From Prorocentrum cordatum (Eukaryota > Sar > Dinophyceae > Prorocentrales > Prorocentraceae), in NCBI GenBank assembly GCA_963575745.1, contig CAUYUJ010017844.1:120001-160000 (forward strand): a stretch of DNA of 40,000 bases, written 5' to 3'. Position 1 is the stretch's first letter; each line of letters begins with the position of its first letter. The translations under genes and the position numbers were made by a program. This document shows positions 1-10,276 of this stretch, piece after piece. The notes below the pieces were generated by a model, which saw nothing but the letters and a program-made list of their open reading frames with translations, had not been told where the DNA came from and searched no databases.

Positions 1-187
1 AGCGCCAAGGCAATACAATCCAAATCACAAAACCCAAAGATCCGCCTAGGGTGTTGTGAGTGATGATGAACGGAGTGTCAGACCACATCCTTATCCGCCA
101 GCGTGACTGTACGGAATGGGCGTGTTAGAACCTGGGCCGGCACAGGAACGGAAAGATCGCCCCAGCAACTTGCCCCACAGGGCTCAT
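1..187. other. No gene seen at left edge
   Basis: I see no convincing coding region or structured repeat here. Short open frames on both strands run into the repeat array that begins near 188 and are not supported. Confidence 0.5.
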
Positions 188-540
188 GGCACCGTTCGCT
201 CCTGGAAGACTTGGCGGCGTGAAGAGCGTTGTCACGTCACCGTTCGTTCTTGGGAGCCTTGGGATGAAGAGCTTTTTCACGTCATCGTTCACTCTTGGGG
301 GCCTTCGCGTCACCGTTCGCTGTTGGGAGCCTTGGTGTGAAGAGTTGTTTACGTCATCTTTCAATCTTGGGAGCCCTGGAGGTAAGAGCTGTTTACGTCA
401 CCTTTCGCTCTTGGGAGCCTAGGCGCTTAGAGCTGTTTAAGTCACTGCTTTCTCCTGGGATCTTTGGCGGTCAGAACATTCTATCCCACTCCTCGCTCTT
501 GGGACCATTGGCATTCAAAAATGTTTACGTCACCGACTCA
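188..540. repeat. Degenerate ~46-bp tandem repeat
   Basis: About eight imperfect units follow one another, each built as CGTTCGCTCTTGGGAGCC, a variable GGCGTGAAGAGC-like middle, then a TTTACGTCAC-like end. Units start near 192, 241, 287, 315, 360, 404, 448 and 492; one is shortened and later ones diverge. The CTCTTGGGAGCC core matches the short-unit arrays that follow, so the longer unit may be a higher-order form of the same family. Open frames through it on both strands are by-products of the repeat. Confidence 0.75.
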
Positions 541-589
541 TGTGAAAAGAGCGTTCCGTTGACCTGGTGTTTTTCAGAGCCTTGGCGTC

Positions 590-850
590 AAAGCTGCGTC
601 CGTCATTGGACCGTCCGGGAGGGGTCCTCTGGGGGCTCTTTTGGATGTCTTGGGACTCTCGTGGGCTGTTCTGGGGGCCTCTTGGGACGTCTCGGGGGGC
701 TTGGCCCGTGTTGGGACCCTCTTGTCAGCCCTCTTGGGGGCCTCCTGCGGCACTCTTGGGGCTCTCTTGGGAGCCTCTTGGGGCCCTCTTGGGCCCCTCT
801 TAAGCAATCTTGCGGGTCTCTATGGCAATCCTGGGGCCTACTGGGGCCGT
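590..850. repeat. CTCTTGGG-type short-unit array, plus orientation
   Basis: A GC-rich array of degenerate 10- to 12-base words such as CTCTTGGGGGCC and CTCTTGGGAGCC, with no fixed register. It is interrupted at 857 by the inverted-repeat element and resumes after it. Translations are Leu/Gly/Trp-rich or Pro/Lys/Arg-rich, with no domain and no sign of selection. Confidence 0.75.
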
Positions 851-856
851 CTATAG

Positions 857-1084
857 AGGCCTCCTAGATGGGGTCGGAGTAGATGGGATCGGAGGATCGC
901 GCCGCATCGCAGATGCATCGGCAATGCATCTGGGATGCACTGGCGACGCATCGTCGACGTCGGCGATGCATCGGCGACGTCGACGTGAAGAACATCGGGC
1001 TCCACATCGAGCCGCATCGGCGATACATCGGCGATGACGCGCGATCCTCCGACCCCATCTATTCCGACCCCATTTAGGAGGCCT
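857..1084. mobile_element. MITE-like foldback element with 46-bp terminal inverted repeats, copy 1
   Basis: The left end (857-902) and the reverse complement of the right end (1039-1084) agree at 43 of 46 positions by hand alignment; both begin AGGCCTCCTA and run into GGTCGGAGGATCGCGC. The interior is a string of GATGCATCGGCGAC-like words, themselves partly palindromic (ATGCAT, GTCGAC), so the whole element can fold back on itself. It encodes no evident protein. It sits inside the CTCTTGGG array. A related, left-truncated copy lies at about 29051-29250. A non-autonomous DNA element is the natural reading; I see no clear target-site duplication. Confidence 0.75.
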
Positions 1085-1740
1085 AGATTCTAAGGGCCCT
1101 CTTGGGAGCCTCCTGGGCCGTCTTGTGGCAGCCTCCGAGGCCCTCGGAGCAGTCTTCGGCCGATCCGGGCCCGAAAACGAAAACACCCAAAAAACAATGC
1201 AAAACATATGGATAATAATGATTTGCTGCTTCCTCTGGCCGACTGGGAGGTCCTCTGGGCTCTTGAGCCGTCCTGGGCGATTCTTGAGCCGTCTTTGTGG
1301 GTCGTCTTCGGGCTCTCGCGGGGCCCTCTTGGCTGCCTCCTCGGGCCCTTTTGAGGTTCTCTTGGGAAACTTTGGGGGGCCCTCTGGGCCTCTCTGGGGC
1401 CCCAATGGGCAGTCTTGGGGCTCTCTTGGGCCGTCTCGGGGCCCTCTTGGGGGCCCCTTGGGCCATCTTGGGGAAATCTTTTGGGCCTCTTGGGCCTTGT
1501 TGGACCGTCCGAAGCCCGAAAAGGCGATAGCCCCCAAAACCGCGAAAAACAAACAGAACATCAATGTGTTTGTCCTCCTGAGACCCTCTGGGGAGTCCTC
1601 TTGAGGGCCTAGTGGGGCGTCTTGGGGACCTTTTGGGCCATGACGCGGCCATCAGGAGCCCTCTGGAACGCTCTTCGACCGTCTTCGGGTCCCCTTGGGT
1701 CTCTTTGAGGCCGTCTTGGAGGCCGTTGCTTCGTCTTGAG
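1085..1740. repeat. CTCTTGGG-type array, plus orientation, with two AT-rich modules
   Basis: The array continues from the left of the foldback element. Two A-rich islands (about 1160-1235 and 1508-1575) break it. Each begins near a CCCGAAAA word and holds runs such as CAAAACCGCG or AAAAACAATG. Similar islands occur in the other arrays near 2070 and 37120. No gene is supported. Confidence 0.65.
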
Positions 1741-2129
1741 ACCCCCAGGTCCGAACAAGCCCCCAACATAACCCTCAGAAGGCGTGTTAGAAGCTTCGGC
1801 CGGCCACGCCACTCCCTCCGGAACCCCAACCTATTGGCGCCAAAGCTCTGTACCGACCTTATCACGCTAGCGCTCTTTCCGTCGTGCTCGTCTTGCTGCC
1901 TGAAAGGTATGTTTCTGCTTTCTAGAGCCCCCCCCCTTATCGCCCACCCTGAAATTGCTCTCTGGTACTCTTCTCGGCCTCCACACGGCCAAAGATGGCC
2001 TGCAAAACAGAGGGTTCCAAGAGACCCTCCAGTAGAGCCAGAGGCGACCAAAACCATTGCTGTGTCTCCAGGTTTTAAAAAAAACATTGTGAGGTTCTCG
2101 CCTGTTTGGTTCTGCGACCGCCCGAGATG
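1741..2129. other. Transition between arrays, no gene seen
   Basis: Mixed sequence joining two arrays of opposite orientation. It contains an A-rich stretch at about 2075-2095 that resembles the AT-rich modules of the arrays in reverse orientation. No domain is recognised on either strand. Confidence 0.4.
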
Positions 2130-2390
2130 GCCCAAGAGGTCTCCAATCAAATTCCAAAACCGCCTAAAGGGCCCGAGAGCGCCCAAAGCCGGCCCAAGAG
2201 GACCCCGAGATCGCCCCAGAGGCTCCCAAGAGGGCCTCAAGACGACGTTCAAGCGTTCCGAGAAGGCACCAAGACAGCCCAGAGAGGCCCCCAAGACGGC
2301 CTCCGAAGGAGGTTGACGGGCCAAAAGCCCCCTAAGACGGCCCAAGAGGCCCCAAAAGGCCCAGGCCCCCTAGAGGATCTCAAAAGGCCG
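2130..2390. repeat. GGCCCAAGAGG-type array (reverse orientation)
   Basis: The same short-unit family as at 590-1740 but read from the other strand: GGCCCAAGAGG, CCCAAGAGGGCC and similar words, encoding Arg/Pro/Lys-rich translations. The change of orientation occurs somewhere between 1740 and 2130. Confidence 0.7.
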
Positions 2391-2573
2391 TTTCCTCCTC
2401 GTCTCCATATGTCTCCATTTTCGCCCTCTCCTCTCACTCCTCTCCGTTACATCGCGGATGAAGACGAGGTCGAGATCACCACCACACCAAGTTCAGACCG
2501 TACGCTGAACTGCCGCGGGGCGTGACCACGACCTCTTTCTCATACCGCGCGGACGAAGACGATAGGTGGCGAC

Positions 2574-2640
2574 ATCCGAACCCTACCCCACCAACCTTCG
2601 ATTCTCCTGAATCTATGGGAGACGGGGGTAGGGTTCGGAT
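2574..2640. repeat. 16-bp perfect inverted repeat
   Basis: ATCCGAACCCTACCCC (2574-2589) is exactly complementary in reverse to 2625-2640, leaving a 35-base loop. It could form a strong hairpin in DNA or RNA. No gene nearby explains it. Confidence 0.7.
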
Positions 2641-2815
2641 TTCGCCACGTGTTCGGCGAATTCCGAAACATACCTCCCCCTCCAATCGAATTGCCTGAAC
2701 CGTTGATCGGCGAAGGTCGGGTTCGAATTTCGCCGCAGGAGCGGCCCGTCGCAGTTCAAACCCCTAGTCGGAACTGCGCTTTTCCTACACTCAGCCTCCT
2801 TCCTGCAGCGCTGTT

Positions 2816-2903
2816 GCACAGGCACGGTAGCAAGGTTTGTGGCAGGCAGCTGGATTGGTGCACAGGCACGGTAAGGAGGTTTGCGGCAGGCAGCTGGATT
2901 GCA
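2816..2903. repeat. 44-bp direct tandem duplication
   Basis: Two adjacent units, starting at 2816 and 2860, share GCACAGGCACGGTA and GGCAGGCAGCTGGATTG with a few differences. No function is apparent. Confidence 0.75.
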
Positions 2904-3360
2904 TTTTCGCCGCCGCAACATTACAGATTCGATGTTGAGGCTGTGACCGTGCACTCTACGCTTATCTTCCTGAGTGTAACGTGGACAGTGGTGACTGGCG
3001 CGACATGTATCACAAATCCGGGGTCTGCAGCGAGGATCAAATCACCGGGCTGCACCTACTCGACATGCCAATATGATTATAAGTTTTCTTTTAAGAACGA
3101 AACCGTCGCAAGTGGCACGTGTAGTCCACCAAGCTCGAGTTCGCACAAGACAGGCTGCTAGATCCCCGAGGCGGCAACAAAGAGTCCCACCGCACTGCAC
3201 ACTTCCAGCATGAATGCAATTCCGCGCAATGAGCTCACATGCGTGTTCTGCTGCGGTGCCGTCGAAAGTGGAATGGTGCAGCTCAACGACCGGTTGGTTC
3301 TCGACCGTTCTAGAAGGACCGGAGGTACTCAACAATTGCATACCGAACTCGCCTTTGCTA
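2904..3360. other. No gene seen, left flank of the LTR retrotransposon
   Basis: Open frames on either strand are short and match no family I recognise. This is the sequence just outside the 3' LTR of the large element. Confidence 0.4.
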
Positions 3361-3673
3361 GTCTTTTGCCTGGAAATTCAAAATCCCTACAAGATGTTCC
3401 GATAATATATCATGGTCAGTGGGCTCCGCAGATGGCATGGGAAAGAAGGAATACTGCCGTCAAGCATACACTAAAGTAACACTGAAGGAAGGAGGCCGGC
3501 CCGCCGGCCGACGCACACGCGCGCGCCGCAGGCTCGCTCCTTTTCCGTTCCCCTAGAGCCAAAGTAGTATAGCTGCGGAAGCAGAAGTAGTCAGTCAGCA
3601 CGACAGGCAACGCGCACAAGGATAGAGAGCAGGCAGGGCGAAATATTGGTGGTGCGGAAGGGGTGCATTGACT
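3361..3673 (-). repeat. 3' LTR (left copy)
   Basis: It aligns without gaps to 25331-25643, with about 33 mismatches by hand count (roughly 89% identity). On the plus strand the pair runs from AGTCTTTTG to GCATTGACT, so the outermost bases form an AGTC/GACT inverted pair. A canonical TG...CA pair also exists slightly inside (3367-3667). A TATA-like GATATATTATC lies at about 3400-3412 on the minus strand. The 3' end of the accessory coding region reads into it. Confidence 0.9.
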
Positions 3674-3690
3674 CCCTCCGCGGCGGAGTC
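3672..3690 (-). promoter_or_regulatory. Possible polypurine tract at the 3' LTR
   Basis: Immediately 5' of the 3' LTR on the minus strand lies CGGAGGGAGT, a short purine run where plus-strand priming is expected in LTR elements. It is part of a small CTCCG-CGG-CGGAG palindrome. The tract is short, so the call is weak. Confidence 0.25.
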
Positions 3691-3844
3691 CGTAGAGCCG
3701 CCCCGACCCCCCAACCCGCCTGGCCTGCACATATGCGCAGCCACCGGAGCGAACCCCAAAAAAATGTTACCGCTCAGCGGTGGTTGCCAGGGGGCGGAAG
3801 GCCGAAGAAACCGGACGACCCCCGCCTGAGCTAGTATTTCCAGC

Positions 3845-4990
3845 TCAGGCCACAATGCCCGCGCACACCTGGTGCACCCGCTCCATGATGTAGTGTGGAC
3901 CAGCATCGACTATGTCGTACTGGTTCCATTGCGCTGCATCACCTTCGCCAGCGACCTCTCCATTCTCGAGAATCGCCCCAGGGATCACTGTTGCTCCAGC
4001 GCCACTGGTTCTGATCGCTGGAGTAGTTGTCCTGTCTGTCTTCTCTTCTGCTTGAACTCCAGCCGCTTGGCTCACTCTTGCCCTGGCCTTTCTCCTGCGG
4101 CCTCGACTTCGACGCAGGCGGCGGCGGAGGCTCTGGCAAGGTACTTGGGATCCCAGAGTCACGCTTGAACTAGTCATTATACTCGTTCAAACTAAACCAC
4201 TGACACGTTTTGCTATAAGCCCAGTGACTCGCTGATGCCGGGATACAAGTACATAGTATCCTTGAATTTCCCCATTCTCGCTCTTTTCTTCGCAATCGAC
4301 GGTCGCGGCGAAGACGCCGCCCACGACCGGCCCGGAGCCGCCGCCATAGCTCGAGCGGCCGCCAACCGGCTCTAAAGCCAGTCTTTCAGGGATAGGCTCA
4401 TCAGTCCAAGATTCATCCGCCCACGACTGGTTTCTGTCATAATCGACCCAGCCAGCATTGGTGCCCGACGCGGCTGGGCCGGCGGGCGCAGGAGCATAGG
4501 GGGCGGCCCGACGAGACTGCCTTCCACCCCGGCACCTCGGCCCCGATGCTGAGAGAGGGCATCGCTGAGTTCGCTGCCCCGAGGCGGCGGCGCCGCTCGG
4601 GGCATTTTCCCCAACGATCGTGGTTGCAGCATCTGCTGGAGACTCGGCTGGGGTTGTCTCTGTTGGAGAGTTGGCTGGGCCGCTCTCCTCTTTTTTCTTA
4701 TTAAGGCAGTTGGTAACTCTAATGGCATCGCCAGCATTGAAGACTCCGAAAAGGCTGGTGGCAAGACAGATCTTGACACTAAATTGAGATACTGTAGACG
4801 TGTGTATAAAAACCATAGCCTCTTGGACGCACGAGCACGAGCAATTCCGTCGCGCGGTCTCCGATGCTTCATGTCCTAATTCTTTGGTCCACTCATGAAG
4901 AAAGTCAAATGTCTCGACCGCGGATCGGATCCGACAACCCAAAGCATAAACATCTTGCATGAGTTGTCTGGACCACGGATCGCGCTGCAC
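3845..4990 (-). pseudogene. Accessory segment next to 3' LTR, Trp/Arg/Ser-rich, decayed
   Basis: Unrecognised. Fragments in different frames read, in order on the minus strand: an Asp/Trp-rich stretch (WVDYDRNQSWADESW, within 4187-4990), a Gly/Ser-rich stretch, then after a break a basic region (ESPQEKGQGKSEP-like) and a Trp/Arg/Asp-rich tail (DQNQWRWSNSDPWGDSREW, within 3939-4139). The composition resembles an RNA-binding or Gag-like tail, but that is inference. A CGGC-TGG-GCCG hairpin with GCCCG/CGGGC arms sits at 4463-4487, inside the Ala/Pro/Gly-rich linker. Confidence 0.4.
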
Positions 4991-5309
4991 CTATCCTGGC
5001 AACGCAACATTGATCCCCGCGGACATGAGCAATAATATTACTCCGCATACAACTAACAGAATCCGCCCCCCACCTTCCACGGGTGGAGATTCGATCAAAT
5101 GGGCGATTCAATATTATATCCACGACCTCGGACAATCCGGGCGGCATTTCATGAATGATGTCTTTGTCCAACGGCGTCGTAGTTGGAACTGTCGATATAC
5201 ATACATATAGATTCAAAAACAATTGTTTTGCAGCTTTGATAACTTCTGGCCTCTCGCATGTAACGTTGTTGTGCTTATAGCTAGACACGCAGCCAGAAAT
5301 AAACATCAA
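4905..5309 (-). pseudogene. Accessory segment, unrecognised
   Basis: An open stretch containing PEVIKAAKQLFLNLYVCIS and IIHEMPPGLSEVVDIILNRP, which looks like a folded helical domain rather than repeat translation. It overlaps the next segment in another frame, pointing to a frameshift near 4950. No family recognised. Confidence 0.35.
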
Positions 5310-5758
5310 TCAAGCCAAAAAGGCAGCGCTCTGGTCGGAACGATCAGCGGATGACGCTGAGCTATATGTTAATTGCATATGCCGTCCGACGTCGCAGCGT
5401 TATCTTCACGTGCTGAGATTACTTCATCAATGCGGCTTGGCCGATGATGAAGTTCAGCAACGAGTCGGATATCTATATATCCTTCTTGGTTCGACGCAGA
5501 CGCTCGTTGCATACAAGTTCTCCGTCAACACTCGAACTGATGCAATGATAAGCCCCCTTTCTTCCATCTCTTGTTCCCATTGGTCCCAGCCCGTCACCGG
5601 GCGAATTTGTTCGGCACTAACATGTTTCTAATCGAAAACGGCAAGTGCAGAGCATATCATAGGACGAGCGTATTGGTCCGTCCAGATCTGGTGTCCAAAT
5701 TAATGGCCACCACTGGGCAGCGGCGGGGTGAGTGTCGCCATGCTTGTGCTTTAGCCAG
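5310..5758. other. Accessory region without a clear reading frame
   Basis: Inside the retrotransposon. The minus strand is interrupted by several stops in all frames and I could not follow the coding sequence; plus-strand frames here look like shadows. It may be a more decayed part of the same accessory gene. Confidence 0.35.
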
Positions 5759-6820
5759 TCAATGAATCGGTGCTTGACGGGCTTCCAGATGCTGGAAGTA
5801 TGGCTCGTGGCGCGCCGGCGGCTGTGCCGAGGCGCTGTCTGGTCTCCAAGGGGCGGCCCCTGGCTGCGAATTTATGAACGTACAACCTGCCAACACAGCC
5901 CGGGCACGCATGTGTTCCTGATTAACCCACTTGCGCTGGCGTTGCTCAGCCTTGTTCAAGTTGTCCAATGCATCAGCAGAGCTCTTGTTCATTGCTTCCA
6001 GGAAGTCAGAGATGATCTTAGATCGGCTCCCCCCTCTTGGGGGGGCATCAAGACGTGGAGCCAGTCCCAGGCTCGTCCGTGCAGCAACCAATGTATTTTC
6101 TCCAGGCGGTTGTAAGCAATTCGCTCTGACGTTTGTTTTGTACGTGACCTGGGTGAGGCATTGCAAACAATATCCGAAACCAGCCCTCGCGGCATGGTAT
6201 CAATTGCAACTGTACCTCCCATCGTCTGTCCAAATTCTCCGCGCCATGAAGGCCATTACTTCTTCGAACAGTATAGTTTGCCCTGTATCGGCCACTTGTT
6301 CTTCAGGAAAGATCCATGTTCTGAGTGTGCTATGCGAGGAAGCAACCTCCCACGCAGACCATTTTTGTGAAAATATCAAGTTCCTCATCATCCGCTGTGC
6401 GTTGCGTGCATTTTGCCCAACCAATGTCAGTTGCACAACACGAGAAACGTCATTGAAACGTGCTTGTCCTGTCGTCAGAAGAGTTCCATCGCGACAGATG
6501 CGATACCTCAGCCGGGTCACGACCCGCCCATTGAAGACAACCATAGATTGCCAGTTCTAATTATGCGTCGCATCAGTTTCCCAGAAAGACGGGGTAACTG
6601 CGCGAAGCCAAGTTCCCTGAGTTGGGGGTCCACCGCCGGCTGGGGCAGCGCCCTCAGCCTGATATACCTTGGCGGGTGGAGCTTCACCGTCCTTCCGTTG
6701 GCTGAGCCAATGAGAGGCGTGCTCAGCAGATTCCGCGGGGAACTCACGCCTCGTCGGTATCAATCTGAAAAGTCCGTAATCGGGTGCTTTGAGCTTATTC
6801 GGTTACTTAAGAATCCCTGA
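5759..6820 (-). pseudogene. Accessory segment, unrecognised, three frames
   Basis: Minus-strand pieces: 6557-6790 (LIPTRREFPAESAEHASHW and a Pro/Gly/Ala linker), 6200-6544 (VVTRLRYRICRDGTLLTTG followed by FPEEQVADTGQTILFEEVM) and 5759-6166 (ISDFLEAMNKSSADALDNL, helical, then a Pro/Ala tail). A stop separates the first two pieces in one frame, so they were probably continuous. The charged/hydrophobic pattern is protein-like, but no family is recognised. A CGGC-TGT-GCCG hairpin with GCGCC/GGCGC arms lies at 5812-5835. Confidence 0.35.
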
Positions 6821-6917
6821 TCCTAGCGTAGGCTCCTTATGGTTTCTAAGGATGCAACGCGCAGCAAATGCCCGTGGCATCGCGCCGTCCCAAACTCGCA
6901 AGGCGCATACATGCGCT

Positions 6918-7515
6918 CTACGCAGTGAGCAAAACAAGAGTGTCCTTGACATACGCGAAAGAACACTGGCATGGGCTTGGAAGCCCGTTCAGCTTTATCA
7001 GCGGCGATGACAAAGTCCCCGCTTTCCTCATCAACGACTGTGTAGACCGCCAGTGCTCCATTATCTTTGCCTCATCAAGAACCAGAATGTCGTCGGCCCT
7101 TATGCCTAGAACATCAATTTCTCCTGATGGTAACATTGTCAGGCCATGTATTGCAAGAGCAGTAGTGGCGTGAGTGAATATTCGTCATCTTCCGAATACG
7201 GTCGCCTACATGCACCCACCCGCCCGATGACCGGGCGCATTCGGCGCAATGTCTTGCCATGTGCACCGCGCACTCGCCTACAAATTGCGCATGGGAGTGC
7301 GTTCGGTGGCTGCGCTTTCTCCAAAACTCTGAGCTTCCCAGCATGGCGGACCTCTGGCCCTGCTTCAACAGCTTTTCCTCCGCTTCCTCGGCTGCGCCGG
7401 CAGCGTCATTCGGCAATACTGAAGGGATAAGTGCATTGTAGGCCTCTTTGGGGCGTGAAATCTGGTCTGTCATCCGAGTCGAACTTCGCTTTGAGAAATT
7501 GGATTGTTTGGTCAA
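6918..7515 (-). pseudogene. Accessory segment with a Cys/His cluster
   Basis: The upstream frame (7114-7515) holds a helical Ala/Glu stretch, then GECAVHMARHCAECARSSG and HSRHYCSCNTW, a dense Cys/His cluster compatible with zinc binding. After a frameshift near 7130 it continues as GEIDVLGIRADDILVLDEAK (6918-7136). The two frames overlap, so they were very likely one protein. No family is recognised. A CGGC-TGC-GCCG hairpin with CGCT/AGCG arms lies at 7381-7405, in the Ala-rich part. Confidence 0.4.
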
Positions 7516-8122
7516 GTCCTTCTACCTCTAGCCCCCCAAGCAGCGCAAACATTGGGTCGTGCACCATGCGCGCGTTCCCCTTGATCGCATGATAGGCGCG
7601 CCCACGAACGGCTGCGATGCGGGGGGATGCTGGGCCAGCCCCGTGGGCTTCAGTGACCTGCCTTCGGACTTCGTCACTCGCTCCATCACGGGCATTCTCT
7701 CGCTGTTGTTGATCAAGATACAGAAGGCCCCCATCAGTAGCAAATCTTGCACGACTGACATTTCTCATTCGACCTGGAAGGTCTTGCCCCTCAGGACGGA
7801 GCCGCGCGCGATCAGGCGTCGGCGGGAGAGTTGCGCGCAAGAGCAAATTTGTGCCTAATGGACTAGTATCTGCACCAACGTCTTCCGCGATTGACAAGTG
7901 AGACTTCCCCCCAGAGACGGAGGCCCTCAGTCCATCGTCTTGCGGCCCCGCAGGTCGCGCGTCACATTCTCCGTCCGCCTTCGCGGCGGCTGACCCTTCG
8001 TTGATCCCGGCGGTGCCGGTCAACGCCGCAGGGTCAACGACCATTCCGGCATTTGGAACTTCTCCCGTAGGAATGAAATTCGGGCAGGAACCTGGAGAAA
8101 ATTGCGCAGATAACGGGCCCAA
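7406..8122 (-). pseudogene. Accessory segment, 238-codon open stretch, unrecognised
   Basis: One of the longest unbroken stretches of the accessory half. It runs from a Pro/Gly/Ala-rich, acidic beginning to a better-ordered part containing RFATDGGLLYLDQQQREN, RGRAYHAIKGNARMVHDPM and GLDQTIQFLKAKFDSDDRP. Its last part overlaps the Cys/His segment in another frame, implying a frameshift near 7450. I know no matching family. Confidence 0.4.
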
Positions 8123-8431
8123 CTTTTATAAGGCAACGAGTATTCAGTGGGTTCGTTCCTCTTTTCATCTGCTTGTTTCATATAGAAGTGCCCAGGCCAT
8201 CATGTCATCCCTCAAAAAGGTTGCCCCTTCAACAGAAAGCTCTCTAACGCCTTTAAGCTGGAGTCCGCCAGGGCGGGCTTGCCAGAGCCACATTAAATTC
8301 ATTACAAAGTGACAAATGTGTCCGGTTCGATTGCGATCCAAAATATAACCAAAAGATCTCGCACCAGCTTGACGACTACTGACACGGGGTCATTGTCTTC
8401 GAGATCAATTGGAGGCGTTCACATGTCAAAA

Positions 8432-9094
8432 TTACACCTTTTCCCCCACTCCGTCACCCTCACCAAGCCGTTCTGGCTGGGAAGACTGCGGGCCACTCGC
8501 AGTCGGTTCCGCAGGAGGGGGGTCCGGCAAGTCAAGCACGAAAATTATGAGTCTCTCTGGGGCACTCACTTCAATAGCTTTCTGGCTAGCTCCGGCTGCG
8601 CCGGGCTGCTCATGCTGCGCCCCCGCGGAAGTGCCAGGTGCCTCTCCGTCATCTTGGAGATCGAACCGCGGAGGGTCCTTTGGAGGCTTTGGAGGAGGCG
8701 TCGGAGGTATAATCAAATTCTTCGAACTTCTACCACCCCGCGTATCTGCCGGCGCTGTAGGCGGAGCATCTCTCAAAGAGGGCTTCCATTGTGGCCGGAT
8801 GTCTGGTGGAGGCGCCTTTGGCCCCCCCCCCCCTTTGGCGTCTGATCGGATTCACTTGGCTTGGCCAATGACTTCGGGGCAGGTCCAGGGGGGGCGGAGG
8901 CGGCTTCGATGCATTGTCGGACACTTGTTCCCAAGGATTCCTGTCTCCTGGCGGCGGCGCCGCAGGATGCAGGCCCCCTTCCTGAGAGTCATTATCCGAC
9001 CCAACAGCCGCCATATCTCCCTGGCCTGTAGGAATGGGCGGCACAGGGGGTCTGGCTGATGTAGGTGGCGGAGGTTTCGGTTCCTGAGTATCAC
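8432..9094 (-). pseudogene. Accessory segment, Pro-rich linker
   Basis: Low-complexity Pro/Gly/Asp coding on the minus strand: PPIPTGQGDMAAVGSDNDSQ (8730-9044), then after a frame change PPTPPPKPPKDPPRFDLQDD (8432-8776). It reads like an unstructured linker between two domains. It contains a CGGC-TGC-GCCG hairpin at 8593-8603. Confidence 0.35.
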
Positions 9095-9666
9095 CGAAAC
9101 GCGGGGGGCGGCTTGGCTGCGCTAGAGACAGACCCGCCCGCCGGCTGTGCCGGCGGCTTGGCCTTAGACTCTACTTGGCCATGAGCCGTGCGCTTTCTCC
9201 CCTCACTTGCTCCGTCCAAAAACGGGTGTTCGAAATTGAGTTTGCAGCCTCTACTTTCCAAATAATCCCACGCGTTCTCCACCGGAGGATCAAACTCAAG
9301 GTGCGGCGAAGCATTTTCCTGCCAACCCATTGGTAACAGATCGGGAACCCAGTGGCATTGCTGATTCCTGACTTTGTCTATCATGTCAGCTCTCCCTTTG
9401 CTCTTCGACCCTTCAAAATTGAAACCGTTGTCGACACCTTCGCTTCCTTCCAACAGATTCCGCAACATCGTCCCAGCGCCACCCCCGCACGCAAAAAACG
9501 CGGCGGGGTGCCAATGGTAAATGCGTATCTCAGCCACCACTACCTGATCGGAATTTGTAGTGCGATGCTGCGTTGGACCACCATCGCCAGCAACGGATTC
9601 CGGGCAACTCCAAAATATAACTTCCGCAGAGTTCCAATATCCACCATTGAAAGTTTCTTCCGCCAT
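9091..9666 (-). pseudogene. Accessory segment, 191-codon open stretch, unrecognised
   Basis: A Trp/His/Cys-containing, protein-like stretch: NGGYWNSAEVIFWSCPESV, VVVAEIRIYHWHPAAFFACG, DKVRNQQCHWVPDLLPMGW, ENAWDYLESRGCKLNFEHP. It ends in a Lys/Pro linker carrying an 8-bp-stem CGGC-TGT-GCCG hairpin at 9138-9156, which encodes PPAQPAGG. No family recognised; the segment appears to be one folded domain. Confidence 0.4.
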
Positions 9667-9874
9667 CGTGCACCGCAGGTGGGTCGATGGGTTACCCTCA
9701 GGGTATGCAAAGGACTAGATTCCGTCGTGTGTCTTTACACATTTCCCCCATACTCTGGATCCGAAGGAAAAATTTGACACCCTTCGATGATTGAGTGGAA
9801 CGTCCCAACGGATGTTCCGCGGGACTGCCTTGTCCAATTCTGGCCCGAAATCAACTCTGCCACTTTATCCTCTT

Positions 9875-10255
9875 TCACTTTAAGAGGTAGCGCCAATTGG
9901 ACAAATTGCTCCTTTCTGCGTGCTCAATGATTGCTGCCTTTTCCCACATGATGCGGTCAGCAATCGTCCTCAGTTTCCCCGACACCGTGCGGTCACGTCG
10001 CGCAATGAAGAACTTTGCCCAATTCGGGATCACATATTCCGCAGACAGAACTGGTCGCTTCGCACTGCCCTGAAGCAAGTGATCCGCCAACCACGCTTCT
10101 CCGTTCGATGCCACGCACAAACAATCGTAAGCTTCGCTGTGCACGAATGTTCCATGTTTCCTTATCTTTCGCATCAGCTCGTCATAGTCTTCTCCGGGCC
10201 ACAAATTAGTCTTGCTGTAGAGGCCCTTAGCCAGCTCTCCAGCATTCAAGGGCAT
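9875..10255 (-). pseudogene. Accessory segment, unrecognised
   Basis: An open 126-codon stretch: LAKGLYSKTNLWPGEDYDEL, SEAYDCLCVASNGEAWLADH, SAEYVIPNWAKFFIARRDR, DRIMWEKAAIIEHAERSNL. Regular helix-like spacing and absence of low complexity suggest a real domain. No family recognised. The gap to 9777 shows no clear frame. Confidence 0.4.
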
Positions 10256-10276
10256 CAGGGAGATGACTCTTGCAGA

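Noticed and set aside
857-1084. CRISPR-like regular repeats (GATGCATCGGC words)
   Set aside because: Words are contiguous and degenerate, with no spacers, inside an inverted-repeat element in eukaryotic DNA.
1083-2345. Minus-strand 420-codon frame over the left arrays
   Set aside because: Arg/Pro/Gly-rich translation of CTCTTGGG-type repeats, crossing array breaks; frames in such repeats are open on both strands.
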